Shown: piece by piece, positions 1-7,023 of the stretch | Layout of the letters: every line of letters starts with the position of its first letter | How positions within the stretch are numbered: the stretch's first letter is position 1 | Assembly: GCA_900770835.1 (NCBI GenBank) | Contig: CAAGLQ010000023.1 | Location: 57,803 to 121,802, forward strand | DNA length: 64,000 nt | Source of the DNA: an uncultured Parabacteroides sp. | Lineage (GTDB): Bacteria; Bacteroidota; Bacteroidia; Bacteroidales; Tannerellaceae | Direction of reading: 5' to 3' | The notes under the pieces: generated by a model | The model's database searches: none | What the model was told of the DNA's origin: nothing | Seen by the model: only the letters and a program-made list of their open reading frames with translations | Position numbers and translations under genes: made by a program

Positions 1-393
1 CCGATCGTATGAGGTCGCACAAATGGGGAGTTTATTCAAGAACATCCAAGTAAGTGCCATGCCTGAGTAACGCAGGTCGAGTACACCTTGAAGCCGTTTT
101 AGCTTTGGAAAAGAATTGACTATCTTGACGCTGGAAAGATGATGATCTATCCACGTAATCCGTTGCTCACCAACTATACTAATCAAATCGAATAATTCAT
201 CGACTGTTGATTCACTAAAGCTATAATCCACTATATAGATTGAATCTGTAGGATGAATTTCTGCCAAAGCGTTATTTAAAGGAACAGAATAATCGCAACA
301 AACGAGTCTCACATCTTCTTCAGCAAAGGCCTGCCGCAGCAATGCGGCAGAACCGAAACCATCCATATCATTATGATGATAAACAAACAACAT
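1..393 (-). CDS. DHH-family phosphoesterase, N-terminal 131 residues (runs off the left edge)
   Basis: The reading frame starts at an ATG at 393 and leaves the window with no stop. Residues 6-12 give the HHNDMDG signature (first metal-binding Asp pair), D56 lies in YIVDYSF, and the DHH triad is at 83-85 in WIDHH. DHH phosphoesterases (RecJ, nanoRNase and pAp-phosphatase types) are Mn-dependent enzymes that hydrolyse short oligonucleotides or nucleotide phosphodiesters. The start lies one base past the dnaN stop, so it is probably translationally coupled to dnaN and driven by the promoter at 1538. Which subfamily it belongs to cannot be decided without the C-terminal half. Confidence 0.85.
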   Translation of the reverse strand, partial: MLFVYHHNDMDGFGSAALLRQAFAEEDVRLVCCDYSVPLNNALAEIHPTDSIYIVDYSFSESTVDELFDLISIVGEQRITWIDHHLSSVKIVNSFPKLKRLQGVLDLRYSGMALTWMFLNKLPICATSYDR

Positions 394-394
394 A

Positions 395-1507
395 TCAAAA
401 AACCATAGGTGAAACAATAACTAAGTCCTTGAAGGATTTGTCTTCATTGACCGGACAGATCTTAACGGGCATATCTAATGAAACCATGTCTAAGCGAATT
501 TTATCTGAAGATAAAACCTTGACCGCATTATTGAACATCACATTATTCAGACCAATTGTAAAATCATTGCCCTCATAATCACAATCCAATGTATCCTCAC
601 TGTGGATGCCTACATCCAGATCCTCCGCAGTTAACTTCAACCCTTTTTCGCTAAAATGAGTAGCAATCACATGCTTTCCACAGATAGACTCAACTCTTTT
701 TAAGAACTTGGAGAGAGACCTTCTATCTACGTCTGCTCGATAGCTATAAGAATTTGGAATAACAGAACGGAAATTAGGGAATTTTCCAGACGCTTTGAGA
801 ACTGACAATTTAACCGTTTCAGTCTCGATAAATACAAAATTGTCGTCAGATGTAATTTTAAGCACAGTATCAGCGGTCAAATCACTCAGGATTTCAAAAA
901 GAGCCACAGCCTTGGCTGATAACATGAAATTGGTAGGATGTGTATTTTCTAAAGGTATCTCGCGCAATGCAAGGCACTTCCCATTAGTTCCAACCACACA
1001 TAAACCCTCATTTGAAAACTCAAAATAAACAGAAGAGAAGATCGGATTAACCAATTCATCCGGCTTTTCGATAAATGGTCGAAGTAGCGCATGAGAACGA
1101 CTAAAACACTCGATCGGCATAGTATTGATTACGACATTATCACTTTTTACATGAGGAGCAGGGAATAATGCTGTATCTTTCTCATAGGGTATCAAGAAGT
1201 GACCATTTTCATGATATACCGAGATGCACTGATCGTTAATCTCCAAACGCAATTCCTGGTCTGAAAGTCCGCAAACCAAGGGCAGGAAATGAATTGCAGG
1301 CACCATGAAAGACATCTCCATATCAGACTGGCAAGAGAGTTGAATCTCTAACAAAACCTCATTGTCCGCACCAGAAATGGACATATGATCATTTGAGACT
1401 TTGAATAAGAAATTCTTCAAAGCAGGGATTGAATTCTTATTCGGAATAATTTTCCTTAAGTGATTTAGACATACATCTAATTCTTTTGAATTTACTTTTA
1501 ACTCCAT
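395..1507 (-). CDS. dnaN: DNA polymerase III beta subunit (sliding clamp)
   Basis: The 370-residue product has the normal clamp length and three-domain layout: an N-terminal SKELDVCLNHLRKIIPNKN stretch, an internal NPIFSSVYFEF..LCVVGTNGKCLALRE stretch typical of domain 2, and a C-terminus ending in VIVSPMVF, close to the usual M(P)(M/V)R(L/I) end. The clamp encircles DNA and tethers polymerase. A plasmid-borne copy suggests the element supplies its own processivity factor, or a version that recruits its own partners. It is the first gene after promoter module 1538-1657, with a DHH phosphoesterase following immediately. Identification is firm; whether it replaces or supplements the host clamp is inference. 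Confidence 0.93.
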   Translation of the reverse strand: MELKVNSKELDVCLNHLRKIIPNKNSIPALKNFLFKVSNDHMSISGADNEVLLEIQLSCQSDMEMSFMVPAIHFLPLVCGLSDQELRLEINDQCISVYHENGHFLIPYEKDTALFPAPHVKSDNVVINTMPIECFSRSHALLRPFIEKPDELVNPIFSSVYFEFSNEGLCVVGTNGKCLALREIPLENTHPTNFMLSAKAVALFEILSDLTADTVLKITSDDNFVFIETETVKLSVLKASGKFPNFRSVIPNSYSYRADVDRRSLSKFLKRVESICGKHVIATHFSEKGLKLTAEDLDVGIHSEDTLDCDYEGNDFTIGLNNVMFNNAVKVLSSDKIRLDMVSLDMPVKICPVNEDKSFKDLVIVSPMVF

Positions 1508-1537
1508 AGCAGTATTTATTTGTCATTATCTTTATTA

Positions 1538-1657
1538 CAAAGATACATCATTAAGCGTTAGAACAACATATAACATCAATATGTAAATATATATACCACA
1601 GTATGATACATTCTCCAAATAAGAAAATGCAGAATGTCACCCCTTTGATGGGGTGAC
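1538..1657 (-). promoter_or_regulatory. Promoter module 1 (dnaN operon)
   Basis: On the minus strand the hairpin arms are 1650-1657 and 1636-1643 (8 bp, GTCACCCC type), then CATTC, the box ATTTGGAG at 1613-1620 and the -7 box TATCTTTG at 1538-1545. Box-to-box distance is 75 bp. It precedes dnaN by 31 bp. Confidence 0.85.
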
Positions 1658-1702
1658 AAATTAAAACCAATTAAGTAGAGCTATATATAAACAAATAAGT
1701 TC

Positions 1703-1728
1703 AAAAAAAGGCGGAAGTAACCCCCGCC
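1703..1728 (-). terminator. Rho-independent terminator after the 1754-2065 gene
   Basis: Minus-strand stem GGCGG/CCGCC followed by seven T. It ends the 3246-1754 operon and is separate from the hairpin in module 1. Confidence 0.8.
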
Positions 1729-1753
1729 TGATAATCCATATACACTAAACAAA

Positions 1754-2065
1754 CTAATCCAATGTGCTCAAATCATTATTCGGGCAACGATCTTTAAACC
1801 ATTGCTTAACCACATCAATTAACGTTCCCTTCGGAAAGGTCAAAAAGTCCTCGATCAGAACGCCCTCGTAAACTCTACCGTTGTACATTTCCCACAGACC
1901 CGCAAGATTGGCCAATTCGACATGCTCTTCGCAGTCATCGCACCAACAATTATCCTCATCTGACAAATCGGGGGTGCCATCAGACGAATCCCCTGTATTC
2001 GGATAGAACCAAGACTGATAGCAAACATGCGTAGAACCGCACTCAGTACAATATAAAGTATCCAT
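1754..2065 (-). CDS. Unrecognised small acidic zinc-ribbon-like protein
   Basis: The 103-residue product has four spaced cysteines that could bind zinc: CTEC near residues 6-9 and CWCDDC near 40-45, giving CxxC and CxxC knuckles. The second half is mostly acidic with a FPKGTLIDVVKQWF segment. I do not recognise a family. It is the last gene of the operon that starts at module 2, 13 bp after the 2079-2645 gene, and is followed by a T7 terminator. A zinc-dependent nucleic-acid or protein adaptor is possible but not shown. Confidence 0.7.
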   Translation of the reverse strand: MDTLYCTECGSTHVCYQSWFYPNTGDSSDGTPDLSDEDNCWCDDCEEHVELANLAGLWEMYNGRVYEGVLIEDFLTFPKGTLIDVVKQWFKDRCPNNDLSTLD

Positions 2066-2078
2066 AACAAATCAATAA

Positions 2079-2645
2079 TTAGTCAATTACATCAATTCGT
2101 GAAATAATAACGCCTTCCTCATTAGACTCGATTAGGTATCTCGAAACAGACGAAGCACAGTCCTCAAAATCATTTAAATCTGGATCACCCGTCAAATCCT
2201 CGACCTCCTCACACAACTCTTTAATTGTGGAAAAATAAGGCGAATCCGCAGAGCCGTCAAAATAATAACGATAGGGGAAATAACACCCCGACACGTTGTT
2301 CGTCTTGAAAATCCTCTCACCAAGCTGTTCGACATAGTAGAACATACGAACATGGAACACCTGTTCCACAAACGCACGCCACTGACTCGGCTCTGCCCAC
2401 TTGGATTCAACCTCGAAGTAGAGCATACCCTCTTCCAACCTCATGGTAGATGGCTTCCAAAAACCACGACATTCAATCAATGACGGATCACCACCCGCGG
2501 AATCAATCAATAAAGCCAAAGAATTGGCTTCTTCGTTGTTTGATCCATCTACGGATGTCGATAGCTCATCCATTTTCTTCTTCAGACGTAGTAGGTCATC
2601 TGATTGACCTACTACGTAGTATTCAGTAAATGCAATATTTGCCAT
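2079..2645 (-). CDS. DUF1281/Api92-like protein, copy 2
   Basis: This 188-residue protein is a diverged paralog of the upstream 2650-3246 gene. Both share the N-terminal pattern M-x-N-x-x-x-T-x-Y-x-V-x-G, a central GGDP..I.CRG.W segment, W..FVE..F.V...Y..E..G..F, and a late DFEDC.S....Y. The ATG at 2645 is preferred over one at 2660 because its residues align with the MPNWC start of the paralog and it leaves a 4 bp gap. In this copy the MPNWC signature has drifted to MANIA. The family occurs on plasmids and phages with no known biochemical role. Confidence 0.75.
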   Translation of the reverse strand: MANIAFTEYYVVGQSDDLLRLKKKMDELSTSVDGSNNEEANSLALLIDSAGGDPSLIECRGFWKPSTMRLEEGMLYFEVESKWAEPSQWRAFVEQVFHVRMFYYVEQLGERIFKTNNVSGCYFPYRYYFDGSADSPYFSTIKELCEEVEDLTGDPDLNDFEDCASSVSRYLIESNEEGVIISRIDVID

Positions 2646-2649
2646 GCAA

Positions 2650-3246
2650 TTAATTTTCAACTATAGAAAGCTGAATTAAAAAATATTCAAAAGAATCATG
2701 ATCCAGTTGATATTCATTCAAAGCTGACTCACAATCCTCGAAAGAAGAGAGACCCGTAGCCCCAGTCACATTTTGAACAGAGGCAATAAGTGCCTCTAAT
2801 GAGCTATAATAATCCGATTCAGAAGATTCAGCAAAATCGTTGCTGAAATAATACTCATCGGAGAAAAAGCGATGTTCACGATCATTCGACTGAAAAACCC
2901 AAGAACCAAACTCCTCGGCCAAATAATACACTTTCACATCAAACTTTCTTTCGACGAAATGCCTCCATTCTTCCATTTCTGACCACGCAGACATAACGGA
3001 AAAAGACAAGACACCATCGGAAACAGGCTGATCAGGATAATCTAATGACCACTCGCCCCGACAACGTATAGCGTTGGGATCACCTCCTTCTTTAACAACA
3101 AGGTTTCCCAACCACGTTGGCCCGAAACCATTAGCCAATAAACCAGAGCCAGACATTTCACCTAACTCCTTCATCACACTCGCCAAGCGGGCAACGTTCT
3201 CAGCTTTTCCCGTTACTTTATAGTTTGTATTGCACCAATTAGGCAT
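2650..3246 (-). CDS. DUF1281/Api92-like protein, copy 1
   Basis: The 198-residue product begins MPNWCNTNYKVTGK, the typical start of the DUF1281/Api92 family, whose members carry a ferredoxin-like fold and are frequent on plasmids and phages. It is the first gene after promoter module 2, followed within 4 bp by its paralog. The C-terminal half is rich in Asp, Glu, Tyr and Phe. The role is unknown; tandem duplication with strong divergence suggests subfunctionalisation. The family assignment rests on the N-terminal signature only. Confidence 0.75.
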   Translation of the reverse strand: MPNWCNTNYKVTGKAENVARLASVMKELGEMSGSGLLANGFGPTWLGNLVVKEGGDPNAIRCRGEWSLDYPDQPVSDGVLSFSVMSAWSEMEEWRHFVERKFDVKVYYLAEEFGSWVFQSNDREHRFFSDEYYFSNDFAESSESDYYSSLEALIASVQNVTGATGLSSFEDCESALNEYQLDHDSFEYFLIQLSIVEN

Positions 3247-3278
3247 AAATCAATTATTTAGGTTGTTAATCCATATCA

Positions 3279-3394
3279 CAAAGATACACATACAAGGTGA
3301 TTACATAGAACTTACAAACAGATAACACAACCAAAGCCGTTCATCCAACATACCCCAAATCAGACAGCAAAGAATGAGAGACCTATAGTCTCTC
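3279..3394 (-). promoter_or_regulatory. Promoter module 2 (3246-1754 operon)
   Basis: -7 box TATCTTTG at 3279-3286, ATTTGGGG box at 3353-3360 (74 bp away), and a hairpin with 7 bp arms 3376-3382 and 3388-3394 flanked by the conserved GAATG. Confidence 0.82.
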
Positions 3395-3455
3395 TAACAT
3401 TCAAAGCACCCCTACCGCAAAATGGCGGGATGCAAGACCAAAAGCTAACACCTAC

Positions 3456-3677
3456 TCACAAAGAGGCAATAACGCCTTTCTCAACCAACCTGCCATCCCG
3501 CCAAAATTCGATTGGCCCAGGGACATAGCCATCTGTCGAAAAAACAAATTTGAGATATTGACGATAATCAAATCTCAATCGGAAATTCCTACCTATCAAG
3601 TTATTGAAAATCATCTGCAAATGATCTCCATCTTCAGCGGACTGAATTACTTTATTGTATTGTCTGATTTCTTCCAT
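3456..3677 (-). CDS. Unrecognised 73-residue protein
   Basis: A short soluble protein beginning MEEIRQYNKVIQ with no recognised motif. It contains an aromatic, basic stretch (NFRLRFDYRQYLKFVF). It is the third gene of the ssb operon, 27 bp after the 3705-4004 gene. The last residues and that of its neighbour (EFWRDGRLVEKG here, KFWSDGNFENLG there) look alike, suggesting a shared C-terminal element. Function unknown. Confidence 0.6.
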   Translation of the reverse strand: MEEIRQYNKVIQSAEDGDHLQMIFNNLIGRNFRLRFDYRQYLKFVFSTDGYVPGPIEFWRDGRLVEKGVIASL

Positions 3678-3704
3678 ACAAAAACCATCTTAAGCAATTA
3701 GCCT

Positions 3705-4004
3705 TTAATATCCAGCTTTCTTTTGCCTCGTATTAGCGATAAAGTGTTTGTTTGACCCTTCTAATTTGATCTCGCCAAGATTCTCAAAGTTTCCATCAGA
3801 CCAGAATTTAGTGATGCTACTTCCCTTGTAAAATTCCCGATGCTTTTTAATAAAAGCCTTGGCCGCACGAAGCGAATAAAAAGTAAACGTATCATCATGC
3901 TCGATGACCATTTTTCCCGACCATCGCTTAGTTTCCTTATCAAAATAGTCTCGAACCTCCTCGTGAGGGATTGGTTTACTGAAATATACTGAGTATTTTT
4001 TCAT
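3705..4004 (-). CDS. Unrecognised 99-residue protein downstream of ssb
   Basis: The ATG at 4004 is chosen (MKKYSVYFSKPI) over an in-frame TTG at 4010. The start resembles the small MKKY-x-V proteins common on mobile elements, and a later segment (SLRAAKAFIKKHREFY) is basic and helical. It sits between ssb and the 73-residue gene in the same orientation. A strong hairpin at 4019-4041 lies in the gap to ssb and may reduce or end read-through. No function can be assigned. Confidence 0.65.
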   Translation of the reverse strand: MKKYSVYFSKPIPHEEVRDYFDKETKRWSGKMVIEHDDTFTFYSLRAAKAFIKKHREFYKGSSITKFWSDGNFENLGEIKLEGSNKHFIANTRQKKAGY

Positions 4005-4018
4005 AGACAAAAGTAGAT

Positions 4019-4041
4019 CACCCCTCTTCGATAGAGGGGTG
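4019..4041 (-). terminator. Hairpin between ssb and the 3705-4004 gene
   Basis: A 9 bp perfect stem (CACCCCTCT/AGAGGGGTG) with a 5-nt loop just after the ssb stop. There is no T run immediately after it, so it may be an attenuator or RNA-stabilising stem rather than a full terminator. Confidence 0.5.
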
Positions 4042-4052
4042 TAAATTAATTA

Positions 4053-4484
4053 CTAAAAAGGAAGATCATCATTTTCCTGAGGGACAGAAGGAACAAACGC
4101 AGAACCATCATCCACAGGCGAAGAGCTTGGTGCAGAGTCCGCAGCTACAGCCGCCTTACGATTAATATCCAAATTATCAATACGAATGGTAATATAAGGA
4201 ATAATATGACCATCCTTTGACGTGTAGAACGCCGGAGCAGGTTCACCTCTAAGAGTAACTCCAGCACCCTTCTTCAAGTTGTTAGATAAGTAACCCAAGT
4301 ACTTCTCGGATGAAGCCCAAATTGTACAGCTGTAACGGTTTGTCCTCTCTACATCTTCCCCGGCACGATTGACATATCGCTTATTGACCAACACGGGAAA
4401 ACTAACAGGTGTACTGCCGTTCTGAGACTTGTTACCTACTCTTGCATCTGCTCCCAGATTTCCATTAACATAAATATCATCCAT
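4053..4484 (-). CDS. ssb: Single-stranded DNA-binding protein
   Basis: The 143-residue product has an OB-fold N-terminus (NGNLGADARV, VSFPVLVNKRYVN, RYSCTIWASSEKYLGYL, KKGAGVTLRGEP) and a disordered Ser/Pro-rich tail ending NDDLPF, the acidic tip by which SSB recruits repair and replication proteins. The ATG at 4484 is preferred, although one at 4496 is in frame. It lies alone behind promoter module 3. With dnaN, topB and recD2 it forms a plasmid-encoded replication set. Confidence 0.92.
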   Translation of the reverse strand: MDDIYVNGNLGADARVGNKSQNGSTPVSFPVLVNKRYVNRAGEDVERTNRYSCTIWASSEKYLGYLSNNLKKGAGVTLRGEPAPAFYTSKDGHIIPYITIRIDNLDINRKAAVAADSAPSSSPVDDGSAFVPSVPQENDDLPF

Positions 4485-4561
4485 ATGACTACACATTTTT
4501 AAATGAAATAATCAATTTTGAAAGGCATCTACATGTCTAAAATGCTATCCTTTTCACATTA

Positions 4562-4681
4562 CAAAGATACCTATAACAGCAAGTTAGGCAAAGAAATACG
4601 AAGATTCTATCTCTGTTCTAACACAATCTATAACTATTACCAATTCAGAGACTTAAAAGAATGGGGGACTAACGGTTCCCC
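4562..4681 (-). promoter_or_regulatory. Promoter module 3 (ssb operon)
   Basis: -7 box TATCTTTG at 4562-4569 and a degenerate AATTGGTA box at 4638-4645 (76 bp). The hairpin is GGGGA 4664-4668 with TCCCC 4677-4681, preceded by GAATG. Confidence 0.75.
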
Positions 4682-4720
4682 ATCCAAAAAAATAAATTAA
4701 CCGGCCACGTAAATACACAG

Positions 4721-4753
4721 AAAAAGGCAACCCCTCCATAAGAGAGGCCACCT
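4721..4753 (-). terminator. Terminator after the 4784-5254 gene
   Basis: Minus-strand stem AGGTGGCC-CTC with GAG-GGTTGCCT, then five T. It ends the 5751-4784 operon. Confidence 0.75.
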
Positions 4754-4783
4754 TTAAACAATCCAAATCAAATCACTAAAACC

Positions 4784-5254
4784 CTACGCCGCTTTCGGCA
4801 GTTTATCCTTATATTTCGCTCTTAAAGAAGAGACGATTATCGCTTTCTTGATGGCCACAATTTTCGATGCACTAAACGAAAAATGCGCGGTTTGCGTTCC
4901 TCCATATCTATCCATGTACTCCTTCTTGAAACGTAACTCGCCGCCCTTAAACAAGTCAGCCAAAGGAACCGCCACGGAGCTATCCGTACTGCCATACTGA
5001 ACATAGAACCATACAACGGGTTCTCTTCTTTTTGCGCAAGAAAGCATTTCAAAATCAGAGTTCCAATCATTGGACACTCTCATTTCACGAGGAATATACA
5101 CTTTACGGTAATTGGCATCCGTACAAGCCTCTTTGACAATGCGAGACAAGGTTTCCAACCTCATGCTCTGAACTTGAGAATCCGTCAAAGATTCAGCCAT
5201 TCTGACTTTATTCTCCGCAGAGAACCGTCTAAAAAAATCAGTATTCACGTTCAT
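4784..5254 (-). CDS. Unrecognised 156-residue protein
   Basis: A soluble, moderately basic protein with no motif I recognise. An N-terminal helical part (SAENKVRMAESLTDSQVQSMRLETLSRI) is followed by a mixed region containing VVWFYVQYG and a Lys/Arg-rich C-terminus. It lies 20 bp downstream of the 5275-5751 gene and shares its promoter (module 4). A clear terminator follows. Function unknown. Confidence 0.7.
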   Translation of the reverse strand: MNVNTDFFRRFSAENKVRMAESLTDSQVQSMRLETLSRIVKEACTDANYRKVYIPREMRVSNDWNSDFEMLSCAKRREPVVWFYVQYGSTDSSVAVPLADLFKGGELRFKKEYMDRYGGTQTAHFSFSASKIVAIKKAIIVSSLRAKYKDKLPKAA

Positions 5255-5274
5255 GGAAAAACCCTTTCAAAGAA

Positions 5275-5751
5275 TTAATAATGAAAATAAACAACACCGC
5301 CGATATAGATAATATCTCCGACATTCAGATTGCTAATAAACAATCTCATAACCGAATCGCCACGATACAAACTTGGAAAAGACTCGCCGAAGTAGAACAT
5401 ATAATCACCAAGCGGATTTTCTATCAGAGATTTAATACGATACAAGGTAGTATCATTCAATACGCCTTCAGTGGACAAATCCGCAGCAAGTGCTTTCAGT
5501 TTGATACAATAAGATACTTTCCACTTTTCTAAACCACCATTATATCGAAAACTATTCTCACCAACCTTAGTGAACATACCTTTAGGGAATATAGCAGGAA
5601 AATGTTCGATGTCAGACAATCTATCGTCACAATCTGCATCTTTACAATAATCAAAGTTATATTTATCCAAATAGTCAGAACAAGAATCTTCGGTCAGATA
5701 ATCATCTTCCTCAATCGGTTCTTTTGAAATTTCATATGCAGTAAAAATCAT
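5275..5751 (-). CDS. Unrecognised acidic 158-residue protein
   Basis: The N-terminal third is very acidic (EEDDYLTEDSCSDYLDKYNFDYCKDADCDDR), followed by a mixed segment and a C-terminal beta-like stretch (NVGDIIYIGGVVYFHY). Several cysteines in the acidic part are spaced irregularly, so a defined zinc site is not evident. Acidic small proteins on mobile elements often act as DNA mimics or protein inhibitors, but nothing here proves this. First gene after module 4. Confidence 0.7.
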   Translation of the reverse strand: MIFTAYEISKEPIEEDDYLTEDSCSDYLDKYNFDYCKDADCDDRLSDIEHFPAIFPKGMFTKVGENSFRYNGGLEKWKVSYCIKLKALAADLSTEGVLNDTTLYRIKSLIENPLGDYMFYFGESFPSLYRGDSVMRLFISNLNVGDIIYIGGVVYFHY

Positions 5752-5798
5752 ATTGTATATATTTAAATATTAGACAATCAGTGTATTATTCTGTACTA

Positions 5799-5916
5799 CA
5801 AAGATACAAATAGAAGGAACAAAAAGCAGCTCTTCATGAATCTACGAACCCATAACCATGGTTATTGACATGCTCCAAATAAGAAGAATTAATGAATGTA
5901 ATCGTTGAACGATTAC
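5799..5916 (-). promoter_or_regulatory. Promoter module 4 (5751-4784 operon)
   Basis: -7 box TATCTTTG at 5799-5806, box ATTTGGAG at 5873-5880 (74 bp), and a perfect inverted repeat GTAATCGTTGAACGATTAC at 5898-5916 next to GAATG. The stem is the same as in module 5. Confidence 0.85.
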
Positions 5917-5941
5917 AAGGGTAGGAGAGGGGTTATCTCTC

Positions 5942-6862
5942 CTATTGCATTCTTCTCTGCGTAGCAATATACCGAGTATGCGGTGTAACCAATTCGGAGT
6001 ATTCGGCCGCCCATATCACCCGAACATCCACCACACAGGAACCACCATCCGTGATAAACGCAGAAAAACCCTTGGAAGTCATCCGAGGAACATCTACTCG
6101 AATAGATGATTCATCCAACCCGAATTTTTGGCACTTTTCGGTCAAGATAGCAATGCCCTTACTCCATGAGCCAGTCAGCTCTTTCTCTATCTTGGCCATA
6201 TATGTGGTAAGATCCATTCTGGCTGCATCGTCACTGATTATCTCCGCCGCACGCTTCCTGATACCTGTCAGAAAACGATAGATTCGGGATTTCTGGAAAC
6301 AGATAAATCCCCGTTTATAAGTAAAATACTCCATAACAGTAGAGACTCTTTTGTATCTATCCTGCGCAACAGGTAGTTTCTCCCTGATAAAGTTATAATG
6401 AGACATATACCAGTTACGCATCTGCTCAAACCACACCACACGAAAATCAACCATAGCCAGTTCTAACGCCTGAGCCAATCCCTGTGTAGCCTGCTCATAG
6501 GCATCCTTAGAGACTTTCAACTTCTGAATCTGCTCAGACAAAGAATCACGATGACGAGTTTCTAAGGTTAGGTCACGCTCAGCCCTATCTAAGGACTCTC
6601 GATTGCTTGTCACCCGATAGGCGAGTTCAAACCCATATTTCTCCACGATCTCACGAGGCAAGTGGTATTCCCGAAAGACAAAACGACCATTCCGAGTCTC
6701 AACCAACTCAATATCATCTATAGAAATACAAGCTCCCGACTTATTAATGGCCAAGATAGCCTTATCAAGCCTATCCCGATACATGGATATACGCTTTTTA
6801 ATAGAAACCATCTTCTTGTCAGAGGTAGCCAACTGTTTCTCGATCTGCTTAATTGTTGCCAT
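5942..6862 (-). CDS. Unrecognised coiled-coil protein, 306 residues
   Basis: The ATG at 6862 (MATIKQIEKQL) is chosen because the usable -7 box lies between it and the longer frame start at 6940. The N-terminal half is heptad-like and charged (KQIEKQLATSDKKMVSIKKRISMYRDRLDK, then RAERDLTLETRHRDSLSEQIQKLK), predicting a coiled coil. The centre is rich in aromatic and basic residues, and the C-terminus has a compact VVDVRVIWAAEYSELV segment. No family recognised. It is a single-gene unit bracketed by modules 4 and 5. Confidence 0.7.
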   Translation of the reverse strand: MATIKQIEKQLATSDKKMVSIKKRISMYRDRLDKAILAINKSGACISIDDIELVETRNGRFVFREYHLPREIVEKYGFELAYRVTSNRESLDRAERDLTLETRHRDSLSEQIQKLKVSKDAYEQATQGLAQALELAMVDFRVVWFEQMRNWYMSHYNFIREKLPVAQDRYKRVSTVMEYFTYKRGFICFQKSRIYRFLTGIRKRAAEIISDDAARMDLTTYMAKIEKELTGSWSKGIAILTEKCQKFGLDESSIRVDVPRMTSKGFSAFITDGGSCVVDVRVIWAAEYSELVTPHTRYIATQRRMQ

Positions 6863-6885
6863 ACTCGTATAACTTTTGTTCACTG

Positions 6886-7000
6886 CAAATTTACGCAATA
6901 TCAAACAGTAACAACCTGAATCAAAAAACCATAACAGCAAATAAATCCGCTTAGACTTACTCCAAATCTGTCAATTTGAATGTAATCGTTCAACGATTAC
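6886..7000 (-). promoter_or_regulatory. Promoter module 5 (5942-6862 gene)
   Basis: -7 box TAAATTTG at 6886-6893, box ATTTGGAG at 6960-6967 (74 bp) and the inverted repeat GTAATCGTTCAACGATTAC at 6982-7000. A TTG 18 bp upstream of the -7 box could serve as -33. Confidence 0.82.
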
Positions 7001-7023
7001 AAGGGTGGGGTAGGAGAGGGGTA

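Noticed and set aside
395..1028. Plus-strand frames opposite dnaN and similar opposite-strand frames under other genes
   Set aside because: They are mirror frames of firmly identified coding sequences with no promoter of their own.
4008..4015. TACTTTTG as a promoter for the 3705-4004 gene
   Set aside because: It would start transcription at or past the ATG at 4004, and no box or hairpin lies at 75 bp.
4518..4700. 60-codon plus-strand open frame
   Set aside because: It runs opposite to, and through, promoter module 3 (-7 box 4562 and hairpin 4664-4681).
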